Shown here: piece after piece, positions 17,546-26,815 of the stretch
Position numbering within the stretch: the stretch's first letter is position 1
Layout: every line of letters starts with the position of its first letter
DNA from: Staphylococcus equorum
GTDB lineage: Bacteria > Bacillota > Bacilli > Staphylococcales > Staphylococcaceae
Assembly (NCBI RefSeq): GCF_001747895.1
Contig: NZ_LNNB01000008.1
Span: forward strand, 89,248 to 153,247
Reading direction: 5' to 3'
DNA: 64,000 nt
The notes under the pieces: model-generated
What the model was told of the DNA's origin: nothing
Seen by the model: only the letters and a program-made list of their open reading frames with translations
The model's database searches: none
Translations under genes and position numbers: made by a program

Positions 17546-18247
17546 TTATTTACCATTTTCTTCTTTGTTTTGTTTAACAACACTTTTGGCCACGTAGTCT
17601 TTATATTTTTTGAATTCAGATAAGCGTGCTTTTTTGTTTTTCTCTTGCACTTTTTCTTCTTCTTTATGACGTTTGTCTATATTCTTTTGCAGTAATTTAT
17701 CAAGCTTGCTTACTTCTTTGCGATTTTCTTTTTCTAGTTTTTCGCCTTTTTTCTCTGTTTCATCATCAAGTTTACCTGGAGTTAATCCAACTTTTTCCAT
17801 GTGTTTATTTGATTTTTTCATGTCTTTGATACGTTGTTTCTTATTATCTTGACGTGCTTTATCTTCTTCTTTATGACGATTGTCTATATTTTTTTGCAGA
17901 AGTTTGTTCATTTTATCTGCTTCTTTGCGATTTTCTTTTTCTAATTTTTCGCCTTTTTTCTCAATATAGGCTGGATCATGTTCTTTCGCGATACGTTTAA
18001 GTTCACGCTTTTGATCCATATCATGTTTTTTATCTGCAACGTAGTCTTTTGCGTGAGAAGATTTTTCTACAACGTTATCTTTAACGCGTACAGATTTATC
18101 TGCAACTGTTTTAGAAGCACTAACTGTTGCGTCACTTGCTTTTTTTACATCAGGATGATCCTTAATACGTTTGCGTTCAACGATTAGCGGTACTAAAAAC
18201 ACAGGTGCTACTGTGATGATTGTTTTAATTAATTGCTTTTTGTCCAT
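17546..18247 (-). CDS. Lys/Glu-rich coiled-coil protein with two internal repeats
   Basis: About 233 residues from ATG 18247, preceded by GGAGG. An N-terminal hydrophobic segment (IKTIITVAPVFLVPLIV, residues 6-22) is followed by a helical charged region. Two copies of a roughly 50-residue unit starting KKGEKLEKENRKE and ending near NKK are present, beginning at about residues 98 and 166. Heptad spacing suggests a long coiled coil anchored at the membrane. The YtxH-like arrangement and the SigB-type promoter at 18285-18310 suggest a stress role, which is inference. Plus-strand frames over it are shadows. Confidence 0.75.
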   Translation of the reverse strand: MDKKQLIKTIITVAPVFLVPLIVERKRIKDHPDVKKASDATVSASKTVADKSVRVKDNVVEKSSHAKDYVADKKHDMDQKRELKRIAKEHDPAYIEKKGEKLEKENRKEADKMNKLLQKNIDNRHKEEDKARQDNKKQRIKDMKKSNKHMEKVGLTPGKLDDETEKKGEKLEKENRKEVSKLDKLLQKNIDKRHKEEEKVQEKNKKARLSEFKKYKDYVAKSVVKQNKEENGK

Positions 18248-18284
18248 ACTCGTTGCCTCCATTTACTTTTATACTATCTACACA

Positions 18285-18310
18285 TTACCCTATAATACAC
18301 GAAAATAAAC
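18285..18310 (-). promoter_or_regulatory. SigB-type promoter
   Basis: On the minus strand, GTTTAT (18310-18305), a 14-base spacer and GGGTAA (18290-18285) closely match the staphylococcal SigB consensus GTTTAA-N12-15-GGGTAT. It lies 38 bases upstream of the coiled-coil gene's ATG, so the cluster of three genes is likely in the general stress regulon. Confidence 0.65.
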
Positions 18311-18369
18311 GCTAAATACAGTCTGTACAGAAAGATATACGTCATTTATGATAGCGATAATAAACAGAA

Positions 18370-18445
18370 GAGGCTAAGACAAATATGTGCCTTAGCCTCG
18401 ATTATTATTTTGGTAGTAGCTGACTGAATTAAAAATGTACTTGCA
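18370..18445. repeat. Dispersed intergenic repeat B, copy 1
   Basis: GAGGCTAAGAC pairs with CTTAGCCTC (hairpin 18370-18399), then GATTATT, then TTTGGTAGTAGCTGACTGAATT. The same order, hairpin then GGCAGTGGCTGACTGAATT, recurs at 27791-27870. It lies downstream of uppP and may terminate it. The rest of the 330-base gap (18248-18576) holds the SigB promoter and nothing else I can name. Confidence 0.6.
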
Positions 18446-18576
18446 TTCTTTTGCTAGTCAGCGTTATTAATCTGAGTTTATACAACGAAACTTTATTAGA
18501 AAAATTAGATTTCTGTTTCACTGTTTCAAAACATTGAGTTATATTGATGCATAAGCACATAGAGTCCATTGAAATA

Positions 18577-19452
18577 TTATTCGCCTGTAATACCTTGTCC
18601 AATACCAAAACCGAAATAAAGGATAGCGATAATAATAACTAAAACAATTCTATATATAGCAAAAGGAATTAATTTAACTTTACTAATTAAGTACAAGAAT
18701 GTCTTAATTGCAATTAAACCTACAACGAAGGCAGCAATAAAGCCTAATGCATAAAAACCAATATGGTCTAAATGAATATATTCAAAGTTTTTAACAAGTG
18801 ATAAACCACTAGCTGCTAGCATAACAGGAACAGCCATAATGAAAGTGAAGTCTGATGCTGATTTGTGATCCATCTTCATTAATACACCCGTAGATATTGT
18901 AGAACCAGATCTACTGAAACCAGGCCACATTGCAACTGCTTGTGATAGTCCAATTATAAATGCTTGGACATAATTGATTTGGTCAACTGATTGTGGGTTT
19001 GTAACTTTTTTACTATAAATATCGGCTATGATCATATAAATAGCACCAATAAATAATCCAATCATTACAGTTGGTACACTAAATAAGTATTTTTGAATAA
19101 CGTCATCAAATAATAACCCAAGAATACCTGCAGGAATCATACCGACAATAATATGTAGTAAGTTTAAGCGATTCGGTTTTTGACCAACGCCATCGATAGA
19201 AGATGCTCTGTACTTACCAATATGAAGCATTTCGAAATAACGTTCACGGAATACCCATGCACCCGCAAAAACAGAACCAAGTTGTATTACAATTTTAAAG
19301 GTAAAAGCTGATTCTGATCCTAAAAATTCACTTGATTTTAACCACATGTCATCGATAAGGATCATGTGACCTGTTGAAGAAACAGGTGCAAACTCTGTTA
19401 ACCCCTCAACAATACCTAGAATAAGTCCTTTAATCAATTCAAGTATTAACAT
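18577..19452 (-). CDS. uppP: Undecaprenyl-diphosphatase UppP (BacA)
   Basis: 291 residues; multi-pass membrane protein. EGLTEFAPVSSTGHMIL at residues 16-32 and the second inverted-repeat motif MWPGFSRSGSTIST are both present. It removes a phosphate from undecaprenyl diphosphate outside the membrane, regenerating the C55-P carrier for peptidoglycan and teichoic acid synthesis, and confers bacitracin tolerance. Single gene divergent from the ABC exporter pair; AGTAGGTAAATT precedes its ATG. Confidence 0.95.
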   Translation of the reverse strand: MLILELIKGLILGIVEGLTEFAPVSSTGHMILIDDMWLKSSEFLGSESAFTFKIVIQLGSVFAGAWVFRERYFEMLHIGKYRASSIDGVGQKPNRLNLLHIIVGMIPAGILGLLFDDVIQKYLFSVPTVMIGLFIGAIYMIIADIYSKKVTNPQSVDQINYVQAFIIGLSQAVAMWPGFSRSGSTISTGVLMKMDHKSASDFTFIMAVPVMLAASGLSLVKNFEYIHLDHIGFYALGFIAAFVVGLIAIKTFLYLISKVKLIPFAIYRIVLVIIIAILYFGFGIGQGITGE

Positions 19453-19717
19453 AATTTACCTACTTTCATATTACTAATTAATTTTCATAGATTTTCATTT
19501 TATAATGATAGCACAATAAAAATGTAACGCGCCACATATAAATGTAATTTTAGACTAAAGACTGAGATTAATATAATAAAAGGAATTCAATCATTGAAAA
19601 AGAGAAATTTCTAATTATGTCTGAAATATGAAATTAACATAAAAAAGTACTAATAATAATGAGCGAATTCATTTAATTTTCAATGAATCAGTTTATAATA
19701 TGTGGCAGGTGATAATT

Positions 19718-21349
19718 GTGAAAAGATTAACAAATTTAGCATTTAAATATAAAATATACCCGATGTTCATGTTTGTAATCAGTACATTATTAGCTATTAC
19801 CGTGGTCGTTCAGAATATTTCTATTGCAGAAATTTTAAATGCAATGTTATTAGAAACGAACCAAAATTTGTTAATACTATTACTGTTTACATTATTTATT
19901 TTAATCGCACGTGCAACATTTAATACAATAAATCAAATGATAGGTAATCGCATGTCTACAAAAGTGAAATATAATTTGAGACGCCAACTTATTTTAAAAC
20001 AGTCAAAAGAGCCAATTGGGGTTCAAATGAATACCTTGACTGAAAGTATTGATGGAATTGTTCCATTTTTTAATAGTTATTTCCCACAAGTATTTAAATC
20101 AATGATGATTCCATTGTTTATCATTGTTGCTATGTGTTTTATTCATTTAAATACGGCTTTAATTATGATAGTCACTGCACCATTTATTCCTCTTTTTTAT
20201 ATTATTTTTGGATTAAAAACACGTGATGAATCTAAAGATAAAATGACCTATTTAAACCAATTCAGTCAGCAATTTTTAAACAAAGTTAAAGGACTTATCA
20301 CTTTAAAACTTTTTAATAGAACAGCTCAGACAGAACAAGAATTATATGAAGAAAGTACGACATTCAGAGATTTAACTATGCGTATTTTAAAAAGTGCTTT
20401 TCTATCCGGGCTCATGCTTGAATTTATCAGTATGCTAGGGATTGGTCTTGTAGCTTTAGAAGCTGGATTAGGATTGATTTTATTCAATAGTATTGATTTT
20501 AAAACAGCTGCCATTGCAATCATATTAGCGCCTGAATTTTATAACGCTATTAAAGATTTAGGACAATCGTTCCACACTGGAAAGCAAAGTGAAGGATCGA
20601 GCGATGTGGTTTTCGAATTATTAGATAAACAAGAAAAAGCATTGAAACCTGAAGTACGTGTTAATGTACAACAATCTGCATTAATTAAATTGGCGAATGT
20701 TAACTTTAAATACGATGATGCACAACAAAATGCTTTAAATAATATTAATTTGAATATTTCTAGAGGAGAGCAAATTGCGCTCGTCGGGAAAAGTGGTGCT
20801 GGTAAATCTACACTAGCTCAGATTATTGTACAACGTTTCGATGTTCAGTCAGGTGAAGTGACTTATCAAAATGCTAACTTGAAATTAGGTTTTTTAAGTC
20901 AAATGCCTTATATCTTTAATGCTTCTATACGCGATAATATTACTATGTTTCAATCTATAGATGAAAACAAAATATTAAAAGTATTAGAAGATGTTGATTT
21001 AAAAGAAAAAGTACTGTCTTTAAAGGATGGATTAGATACATGGATTGGAGAGGGCGGTGAGATGCTCTCAGGCGGTCAAATGAGACGTGTAGAACTATCT
21101 CGAGTACTAATGATTCAACCAGACGTACTTATCTTTGATGAGCCTGCTACTGGCTTAGATGTGAAAACAGAAAATATTATACAAAATATAATTGCGCAAC
21201 AATTTGTAGATACAACTGTAATTACGATTGCACATAGAGAAAATACTATTAAAAATGCTGACAGACGTATATATATTGAAAATGGCTATTTAACATCGAT
21301 AGATACACGAGAGAGAAGAAACAATGATAAAGGTGGTGACGCAACATGA
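19718..21349 (+). CDS. cydD: ABC exporter half-transporter, CydD-like
   Basis: About 543 residues from GTG 19718, with AGGTGA six bases upstream. N-terminal ABC transmembrane domain (residues 15-290) and ATPase domain with Walker A GKSGAGKST, Q-loop LGFLSQMPYIFNAS, signature LSGGQMRRVELSR and Walker B DVLIFDEPATG. CydDC of E. coli exports cysteine and glutathione and is needed for cytochrome bd assembly; no cydAB lies here, so that role is inferred from similarity only. It overlaps the next gene by four bases. Confidence 0.75.
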   Translation: MKRLTNLAFKYKIYPMFMFVISTLLAITVVVQNISIAEILNAMLLETNQNLLILLLFTLFILIARATFNTINQMIGNRMSTKVKYNLRRQLILKQSKEPIGVQMNTLTESIDGIVPFFNSYFPQVFKSMMIPLFIIVAMCFIHLNTALIMIVTAPFIPLFYIIFGLKTRDESKDKMTYLNQFSQQFLNKVKGLITLKLFNRTAQTEQELYEESTTFRDLTMRILKSAFLSGLMLEFISMLGIGLVALEAGLGLILFNSIDFKTAAIAIILAPEFYNAIKDLGQSFHTGKQSEGSSDVVFELLDKQEKALKPEVRVNVQQSALIKLANVNFKYDDAQQNALNNINLNISRGEQIALVGKSGAGKSTLAQIIVQRFDVQSGEVTYQNANLKLGFLSQMPYIFNASIRDNITMFQSIDENKILKVLEDVDLKEKVLSLKDGLDTWIGEGGEMLSGGQMRRVELSRVLMIQPDVLIFDEPATGLDVKTENIIQNIIAQQFVDTTVITIAHRENTIKNADRRIYIENGYLTSIDTRERRNNDKGGDAT

Positions 21350-23022
21350 AGCCACATATTCAATTTAAAATAGATAGAGATTTGATACTTTCGATTATTG
21401 TGGGTGTTCTAGGAAGTTTAGTAGCACTTAGCATGTTCTTTTTAAGTGGTTATATGGTAACGCAAAGTGCGCTAGGTGCTCCATTATTTGCATTAATGGT
21501 TCTGATAGCTTCAGTAAAATTATTTGGGTTTATAAGAGCAATTGCCAGATATATTGAAAGATTATTATCACATAGAGCGACTTTTACAATGCTTAGAAAC
21601 GTTAGGGTTCAATTTTTTAAACATTTAATTCCCGTCGTTCCCGACGTATATCGAAAATTTAATTCTAGTGATTTAATCGCACGAATGATTGGCAGAGTCG
21701 AAGCACTGCAAAATATATACTTGCGTGTTTATTATCCACCTGTAGTAATCGGTGTTACAGCAATCATTTCTACAATCGTAATGATTTACTTCTCATATGT
21801 ACATGCAATTATCATATGTATTAGTATGATTGCTACCTTAGTAGTAATACCATGGTTAAGTGCTAAGCGTGCACGTATATTGAAAAGACAAGTTAACGAC
21901 GTTCAAGGTGATTTTTTAAACCGATTTTATGATTATAAAGAAGGTTATGAAGAGTTGGATCGTTTTGGTCGAACAGAATTTTACAAAAAACAAGTACTTA
22001 ATCAATTGAATGACTATGAAGCGGCTCAAGCAAAAGAACAACGATTTTTATCGTTATACGAATATAGTCTAAATATTGTTTCAATGATTGCATTATTTTT
22101 CACACTGTATTTAGGTGTGGTTCAAGTACAAAATCAAGAATTAGACGTTGTTTATTTAACAAGTATTGTATTAATGATGCTGACGCTTTTTGAACAGGCC
22201 ATACCTATGAGCAATGTAGCTTACTTTAAAGCGGATACTGACGAAGCTTTCCATGATATTAATGAAGTGATTGCTCATCCTATGAAGCAGGGCGAGGAAG
22301 CAATGCATTTAGAAGTTTTACCTACCGAGCCGTTGTACGAGGTTCGAGACCTCAACTTCAAATATTGGAACCAAGCAAGTTATGTATTACAAGATATCCA
22401 ATTATCAATTGATAAAGGCGAACATGTTGCTATTATTGGACCTTCAGGATCCGGTAAAAGTTCATTATTGCAACTCATGTTAGGTTTGTATCAAAGTGAT
22501 AAAGGAGAGGTATTATTAAATCATCAAGATATTACAAATATCCTAGATGAAGAAAAATATAGTCAAATCAATGCCCTATTACAAACACAACAGTTATTTG
22601 ATGGCACAGTGAGAGAGAACTTGTTTACTGAAAAAGATGATGCTGAGCTACGTAACATTTTAGTTGATTTAGGTTTGGGTCATATCGATTTAGATAGAGA
22701 CATTACCATATCTGGTAATACATTATCAGGTGGTGAAATACAAAGACTTGGAATTGCAAGATTATTATTAAGAGATGCACCGATTTGGATTATGGATGAA
22801 CCTACTACAGCACTCGACATATATCATACAGATAGCGTAATGGATATCATTCATGCCAAAGCTCAAACCTTAGTTGTTGCAACACATGATTTAAGGTTGC
22901 TACCGTATTTTGATAAAATTGTAGTTATGAGTGAAGGGGAAATCGTAGAAACTGGAAGTTATCCATCTCTAATTAAAGCAAGAGGCTATTTATATCAAAT
23001 GGTTGAGATGAATGTTTCATAA
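21346..23022 (+). CDS. cydC: ABC exporter half-transporter, CydC-like
   Basis: 558 residues; ATG overlaps the stop of the preceding gene (ATGA). Transmembrane domain (residues 1-300, six helices) then ATPase with Walker A GPSGSGKSS, signature LSGGEIQRLGIAR and Walker B PIWIMDEPTTAL. It should form a heterodimer with the upstream subunit. The pair lies next to mgrA as in S. aureus. Confidence 0.75.
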   Translation: MKPHIQFKIDRDLILSIIVGVLGSLVALSMFFLSGYMVTQSALGAPLFALMVLIASVKLFGFIRAIARYIERLLSHRATFTMLRNVRVQFFKHLIPVVPDVYRKFNSSDLIARMIGRVEALQNIYLRVYYPPVVIGVTAIISTIVMIYFSYVHAIIICISMIATLVVIPWLSAKRARILKRQVNDVQGDFLNRFYDYKEGYEELDRFGRTEFYKKQVLNQLNDYEAAQAKEQRFLSLYEYSLNIVSMIALFFTLYLGVVQVQNQELDVVYLTSIVLMMLTLFEQAIPMSNVAYFKADTDEAFHDINEVIAHPMKQGEEAMHLEVLPTEPLYEVRDLNFKYWNQASYVLQDIQLSIDKGEHVAIIGPSGSGKSSLLQLMLGLYQSDKGEVLLNHQDITNILDEEKYSQINALLQTQQLFDGTVRENLFTEKDDAELRNILVDLGLGHIDLDRDITISGNTLSGGEIQRLGIARLLLRDAPIWIMDEPTTALDIYHTDSVMDIIHAKAQTLVVATHDLRLLPYFDKIVVMSEGEIVETGSYPSLIKARGYLYQMVEMNVS

Positions 23023-23052
23023 ACGAAAAGTTACATTATTTTGCTTATAAGT

Positions 23053-23096
23053 AAAAAAAATGGAGCTCAAACACATTTGTGTTTGAGCTCTCATTA
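23053..23096. terminator. Terminator shared by the ABC exporter and mgrA
   Basis: GAGCTCAAACACA pairs with TGTGTTTGAGCTC. A run of A at 23053-23060 gives a strong T tract on the minus strand, so mgrA is the better-served gene; the plus-strand tail is weaker. Confidence 0.75.
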
Positions 23097-23167
23097 TAAA
23101 TCAAGTATATTTAATGAATAAATTTTGATAGAAGAACTATCTAATATTTACCATTGCCATTGAAAAA

Positions 23168-23611
23168 TTATTTTGCTTTTTCTTCTGTGAAGGCAGTGAT
23201 TACTTTTGAAAGTAATCGATTTAGTTCTTTAGATTCATCTGAGCTTAATGAAGATGCTACTGCAACGTCTTGACAAGCTGTATCTAATTCAGGGCGAATT
23301 GCTTCGCTCTTATCAGTTAAATGAATGAATACTTCACGTTGATCAATTTCAGAACGCTCGCGTTTGATTAGGTCAACTTGTTCCATTCTTTTAAGTAATG
23401 GAGATACAGTACCTGTATCAAGTGCCAATTCAGTAACGACTTTCTTAACATTGACAGGTGAATCAGCCCATAAGATTGTTAAAACTAAAAACTGTGGATA
23501 AGTCAGTTTGTATTTCTTAAAGACATTATTTGAGTAATAGCGATTTACTTGTCTTTGAGCATTATACAAACTGAAACAAAGTTGTTCTTTTAAATTAAGT
23601 GGTTCAGACAT
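23168..23611 (-). CDS. mgrA: MgrA (MarR-family global regulator)
   Basis: 147 residues, the S. aureus length, from ATG 23611 (GGAG upstream); the longer in-frame start at 23716 adds an Arg/Cys-rich stretch that is not part of the family. Cys12, the redox-sensing residue, is in [11 protein letters not shown]. The winged helix spans about residues 50-110 ([29 protein letters not shown], then [10 protein letters not shown]). In S. aureus it controls autolysins, efflux pumps such as norA, and sarX, all of which have counterparts in this window. The gene is monocistronic and faces the ABC exporter. Confidence 0.95.
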   Translation of the reverse strand: MSEPLNLKEQLCFSLYNAQRQVNRYYSNNVFKKYKLTYPQFLVLTILWADSPVNVKKVVTELALDTGTVSPLLKRMEQVDLIKRERSEIDQREVFIHLTDKSEAIRPELDTACQDVAVASSLSSDESKELNRLLSKVITAFTEEKAK

Positions 23612-23836
23612 AAAGTTCTCCTCCAGACATTCTATCCGTTTTCTTCTGTATCGGACCTGAATCCGTCTTATGATGTGTGTGTGACACTTCCTCAAAACAC
23701 TTTTGCACTGTGCCATGCTAAAATGTAGTGTACGTATAAAGTTTAGAAGAAATCTAAAGTTTTATCAAGTAAAAGTTTAATTATACGAATAATTGTACTT
23801 TTATGCAGACATTTGTATTAAGAAATGAGTGGTTAT

Positions 23837-24763
23837 ATGAAAAAAATTAAAAATCCAAAAACGTCAATTACAATCATAACAGGTTTTTTAGGTAGTGGAA
23901 AAACTACTTTTCTCAGTAATTATGTAAAATATTTACTAAGTAATGATGAAAACCCGAGTATCATCGTAAATGAATACGGCAATTTAGATGTAGATAGCCG
24001 TGCAATCGGCGATGATATTGAGGTTGCGTCAATATTAAATGGTTGCGTATGTTGTGACTTGCAACAAGATTTAATAAAACAATTAAAACATTTTCTAAAC
24101 AAAAGTGCAATGCACCACATTATTATTGAAGCGACAGGTATAGCACATCCAATCGAAATTATTGCGGCATGTCAAGATCCTGAAATCATTGCAAACGTTA
24201 ATCCACCAGTCGTTATTGGCTTAGTTGACGCTCCAAGATTTTTGACCAGAGCCCAATATAGTCATAGTACAACACAATTGATGGAAGAACAATTATCTGC
24301 GAGCCATACAGTTGTAGTCAATAAAATGGATTTGATTGATGAAGTAGAGCGGGAACGTATAAATGAAACTTTTGAAATTAATCCATATGCGCCGATCTTC
24401 TATACGAGTTATGCAAATTTAGATATGGAACAATTAATTTCAGTGACAAAAAATGAAGGACAAAACATGAAACACCCTACACATCATCATGGGATTAATA
24501 GTATGCAATATCAGTTTACTGGACCAATAGATAGGCAACTATTCTATCAATTTATTTTACGGTTGCCAGATAATGTTTTAAGATTAAAGGGATACGTTAA
24601 GTTTCGTGATATGCCAAATGATACATATGAATTTCAATATGCGTTTGGTTTGCCAGACTATCAAGTTATCGATGCATCCATGCCTTTAACCATTGTGCTT
24701 ATTGGCGAACAAATAGATGTTAATCGCATACGCAACCAATTAGACATGCTACAATTCACTTAA
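23837..24763 (+). CDS. CobW/COG0523 GTP-binding metallochaperone
   Basis: About 308 residues. The start is taken at ATG 23837 (GAGTGG upstream); ATG 23825 is also possible. N-terminal P-loop GFLGSGKTT, the metal-binding CxCC in NGCVCCDLQ, and NKMD base specificity, with ATGIAHP between. The C-terminal CobW domain spans about residues 215-305. Members deliver Zn, Co or other metals in a GTP-dependent way. Followed by an aldo/keto reductase 31 bases downstream. Confidence 0.85.
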   Translation: MKKIKNPKTSITIITGFLGSGKTTFLSNYVKYLLSNDENPSIIVNEYGNLDVDSRAIGDDIEVASILNGCVCCDLQQDLIKQLKHFLNKSAMHHIIIEATGIAHPIEIIAACQDPEIIANVNPPVVIGLVDAPRFLTRAQYSHSTTQLMEEQLSASHTVVVNKMDLIDEVERERINETFEINPYAPIFYTSYANLDMEQLISVTKNEGQNMKHPTHHHGINSMQYQFTGPIDRQLFYQFILRLPDNVLRLKGYVKFRDMPNDTYEFQYAFGLPDYQVIDASMPLTIVLIGEQIDVNRIRNQLDMLQFT

Positions 24764-24794
24764 TTTTTTAAATACTAAAAGGGGTGTTGGTAAT

Positions 24795-25703
24795 ATGGAT
24801 AAAGTAAAGATTAATCAACATGTTTCATTTTCAAAGGTAATACAAGGTTTCTGGAGAGCAAAAGATTGGCAGTGGACGCCACAACAATTAAATCGTTATC
24901 TCAATGAATTAGTAGAACGTGGTATTACTACTATGGATCATGCTGATATATATGGTGGATACTCATGTGAAGGCATATTTGGAGAGGCACTGAAATTATC
25001 TCCTCAATTACGTGAACAAATGGAGATTGTTACTAAATGTGGCATTGTGTTGCCTTCAGAACGTATACATGGAGCAAACGGTCACCGTTATGATCATAGT
25101 AAGCATCATATTCGAACGTCTGTAGATCGTTCTCTGCAAGAGTTGCAAGTAGATCATCTGGATTCACTACTTATTCACAGACCGTCACCTTTAATGGATC
25201 CTCAAGAAGTGACTGAAGCAATCACTGCGTTGGTTAATGAAGGGAAAGTGAAATCATTTGGTGTTTCTAATTTTAATAAATCAGAATATGATTTATTGAG
25301 CAAACATCTTGTTTCTGATAAGTTGCATATTACATTAAACCAATTAGAAATTTCGCCATATACTATAGATGTACTTGAAAATGGTTTGATGAATCATATG
25401 TATAAAGATAATGTTAAAATGATGTCATGGAGTCCTATGGCAGGCGGTAAATTGTTCGATTTAGAAGATGAAAAATCTGTTCGAATTATGGCCGTAATTT
25501 CACCCTTGGCACAAAAATATCATGCTAGTGTGAATGGCATTGTCATGGCATGGTTAAATAAACACCCAGCAACAATCATGCCTGTATTAGGTACTCATAA
25601 AATAGAACGTATTGACGAAGCAATCGAAGGTTTAGAAGTAACAATTACAGATCAAGAATGGTTTGATATTTATACAGCTTCCCTAGGCCACGATATCCCT
25701 TAA
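24795..25703 (+). CDS. Aldo/keto reductase (YdhF/YtbE-like)
   Basis: 302 residues, TIM-barrel NADPH-dependent reductase. The catalytic tetrad Asp is in MDHADIYGGYSCEGIFG, Lys in IVTKCGIV and His in LDSLLIHRPSPLMD; the C-terminal cofactor-binding segment is PVLGTHKIERIDEAIEG. YdhF-like enzymes have broad carbonyl substrates. AAGGGGTG precedes the ATG. Confidence 0.85.
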   Translation: MDKVKINQHVSFSKVIQGFWRAKDWQWTPQQLNRYLNELVERGITTMDHADIYGGYSCEGIFGEALKLSPQLREQMEIVTKCGIVLPSERIHGANGHRYDHSKHHIRTSVDRSLQELQVDHLDSLLIHRPSPLMDPQEVTEAITALVNEGKVKSFGVSNFNKSEYDLLSKHLVSDKLHITLNQLEISPYTIDVLENGLMNHMYKDNVKMMSWSPMAGGKLFDLEDEKSVRIMAVISPLAQKYHASVNGIVMAWLNKHPATIMPVLGTHKIERIDEAIEGLEVTITDQEWFDIYTASLGHDIP

Positions 25704-25728
25704 AGTACATGTTGAAGGAGCGAAACTC

Positions 25729-26028
25729 ATGAATACACAGAATGAACAACATCAAAGAAATCAACTTAAATTTCAACGTAATTTTATTAATTTCCCGTTT
25801 TTAGGATTTGCACTTGTCATCGCAATTTTAAATTTGGCATTCCCTGATATAACTTTAATGATGACACTATTTGGGCTGTTTTTCTTTTATAACGCGGGTA
25901 TATTATTTGTAGCATTTATAAAGCATTACAAGCGTACTGCATTATTATCATTAATATTAACGGTTTTATCTATGGCATTATTCGCTGCATCACTTTATTT
26001 ATATGCAGCGGCAAATAATTTATTCTAA
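25729..26028 (+). CDS. Small membrane protein, unknown
   Basis: 99 residues. A basic, glutamine-rich N-terminus (NEQHQRNQLKFQRN) precedes three hydrophobic stretches (FLGFALVIAIL, MMTLFGLFFFYNAGILFVAFI and LLSLILTVLSMALFAASL). It follows the aldo/keto reductase by 25 bases with GAAGGAG as ribosome site. No recognised family. Confidence 0.65.
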   Translation: MNTQNEQHQRNQLKFQRNFINFPFLGFALVIAILNLAFPDITLMMTLFGLFFFYNAGILFVAFIKHYKRTALLSLILTVLSMALFAASLYLYAAANNLF

Positions 26029-26087
26029 TTTACAAACATCCAGAGTAATAAATATTATGCATTATCGAACAAAATAGGAGGAAGTAA

Positions 26088-26699
26088 ATGGAACAGTGGA
26101 TTACACAATTTATGGAGCAATATGGATATTGGGGCATAGGCCTGCTTATCTTTTTAGAAAATATATTTCCACCAATTCCATCTGAAATTATTTTAACATT
26201 CGGCGGTTTTATGACCACCCAATCTGGTTTAGGCTATACTGGCGTTTTAGTTACCTCGACAATTGGTTCTGTAGTCGGAGCGATTGTGTTATATGGTATA
26301 GGCGCTTGGATTGGTGAACGTAATTTGTACCGTATTGTAGATAAATATGGAAAGATTTTGCGCTTAAAGACGAAAGATTTAGATAAGACAATTCAATGGT
26401 TTGAAAAATATGGTTATTGGACAGTCTTTTTCTGTCGCTTTGTTCCTTTATTGAGAAGTTTAATTTCAATACCAGCTGGTTTAACGCGTATGAATATCCC
26501 CTTATTCATAATATTTACTACGGTAGGTACTATCATTTGGAACGCAGTGTTAATTTATTTAGGCCAAGCTGTAGGTGGTAATTGGCACACAATTGTTTAT
26601 TATATGGATATATATTCTCGTATTATTTATATTATATTAGCTATTTTAATTATTTTTGTTATTTGGAAATGGTTCAAACGACAAAGAAAGCAAAAATAA
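26088..26699 (+). CDS. DedA/SNARE-associated family membrane protein
   Basis: 203 residues. LENIFPPIPSEIIL near the N-terminus and FFCRFVPLLRSLISIPAG (F/xRxxPxxR motif) are the DedA hallmarks. DedA proteins support the membrane potential and move lipids; some act as C55-P or PE flippases. Strong ribosome site AGGAGG precedes the ATG. Confidence 0.9.
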   Translation: MEQWITQFMEQYGYWGIGLLIFLENIFPPIPSEIILTFGGFMTTQSGLGYTGVLVTSTIGSVVGAIVLYGIGAWIGERNLYRIVDKYGKILRLKTKDLDKTIQWFEKYGYWTVFFCRFVPLLRSLISIPAGLTRMNIPLFIIFTTVGTIIWNAVLIYLGQAVGGNWHTIVYYMDIYSRIIYIILAILIIFVIWKWFKRQRKQK

Positions 26700-26815
26700 G
26701 ATTGATATTACCCCTAAATTAAATTTAAGGTTCTTATGATTTAAATAGCGCGATACATAATTTGGATGTTATAATAAATATACAATATGTATTGACGATA
26801 TAGGGGGATTGCATT

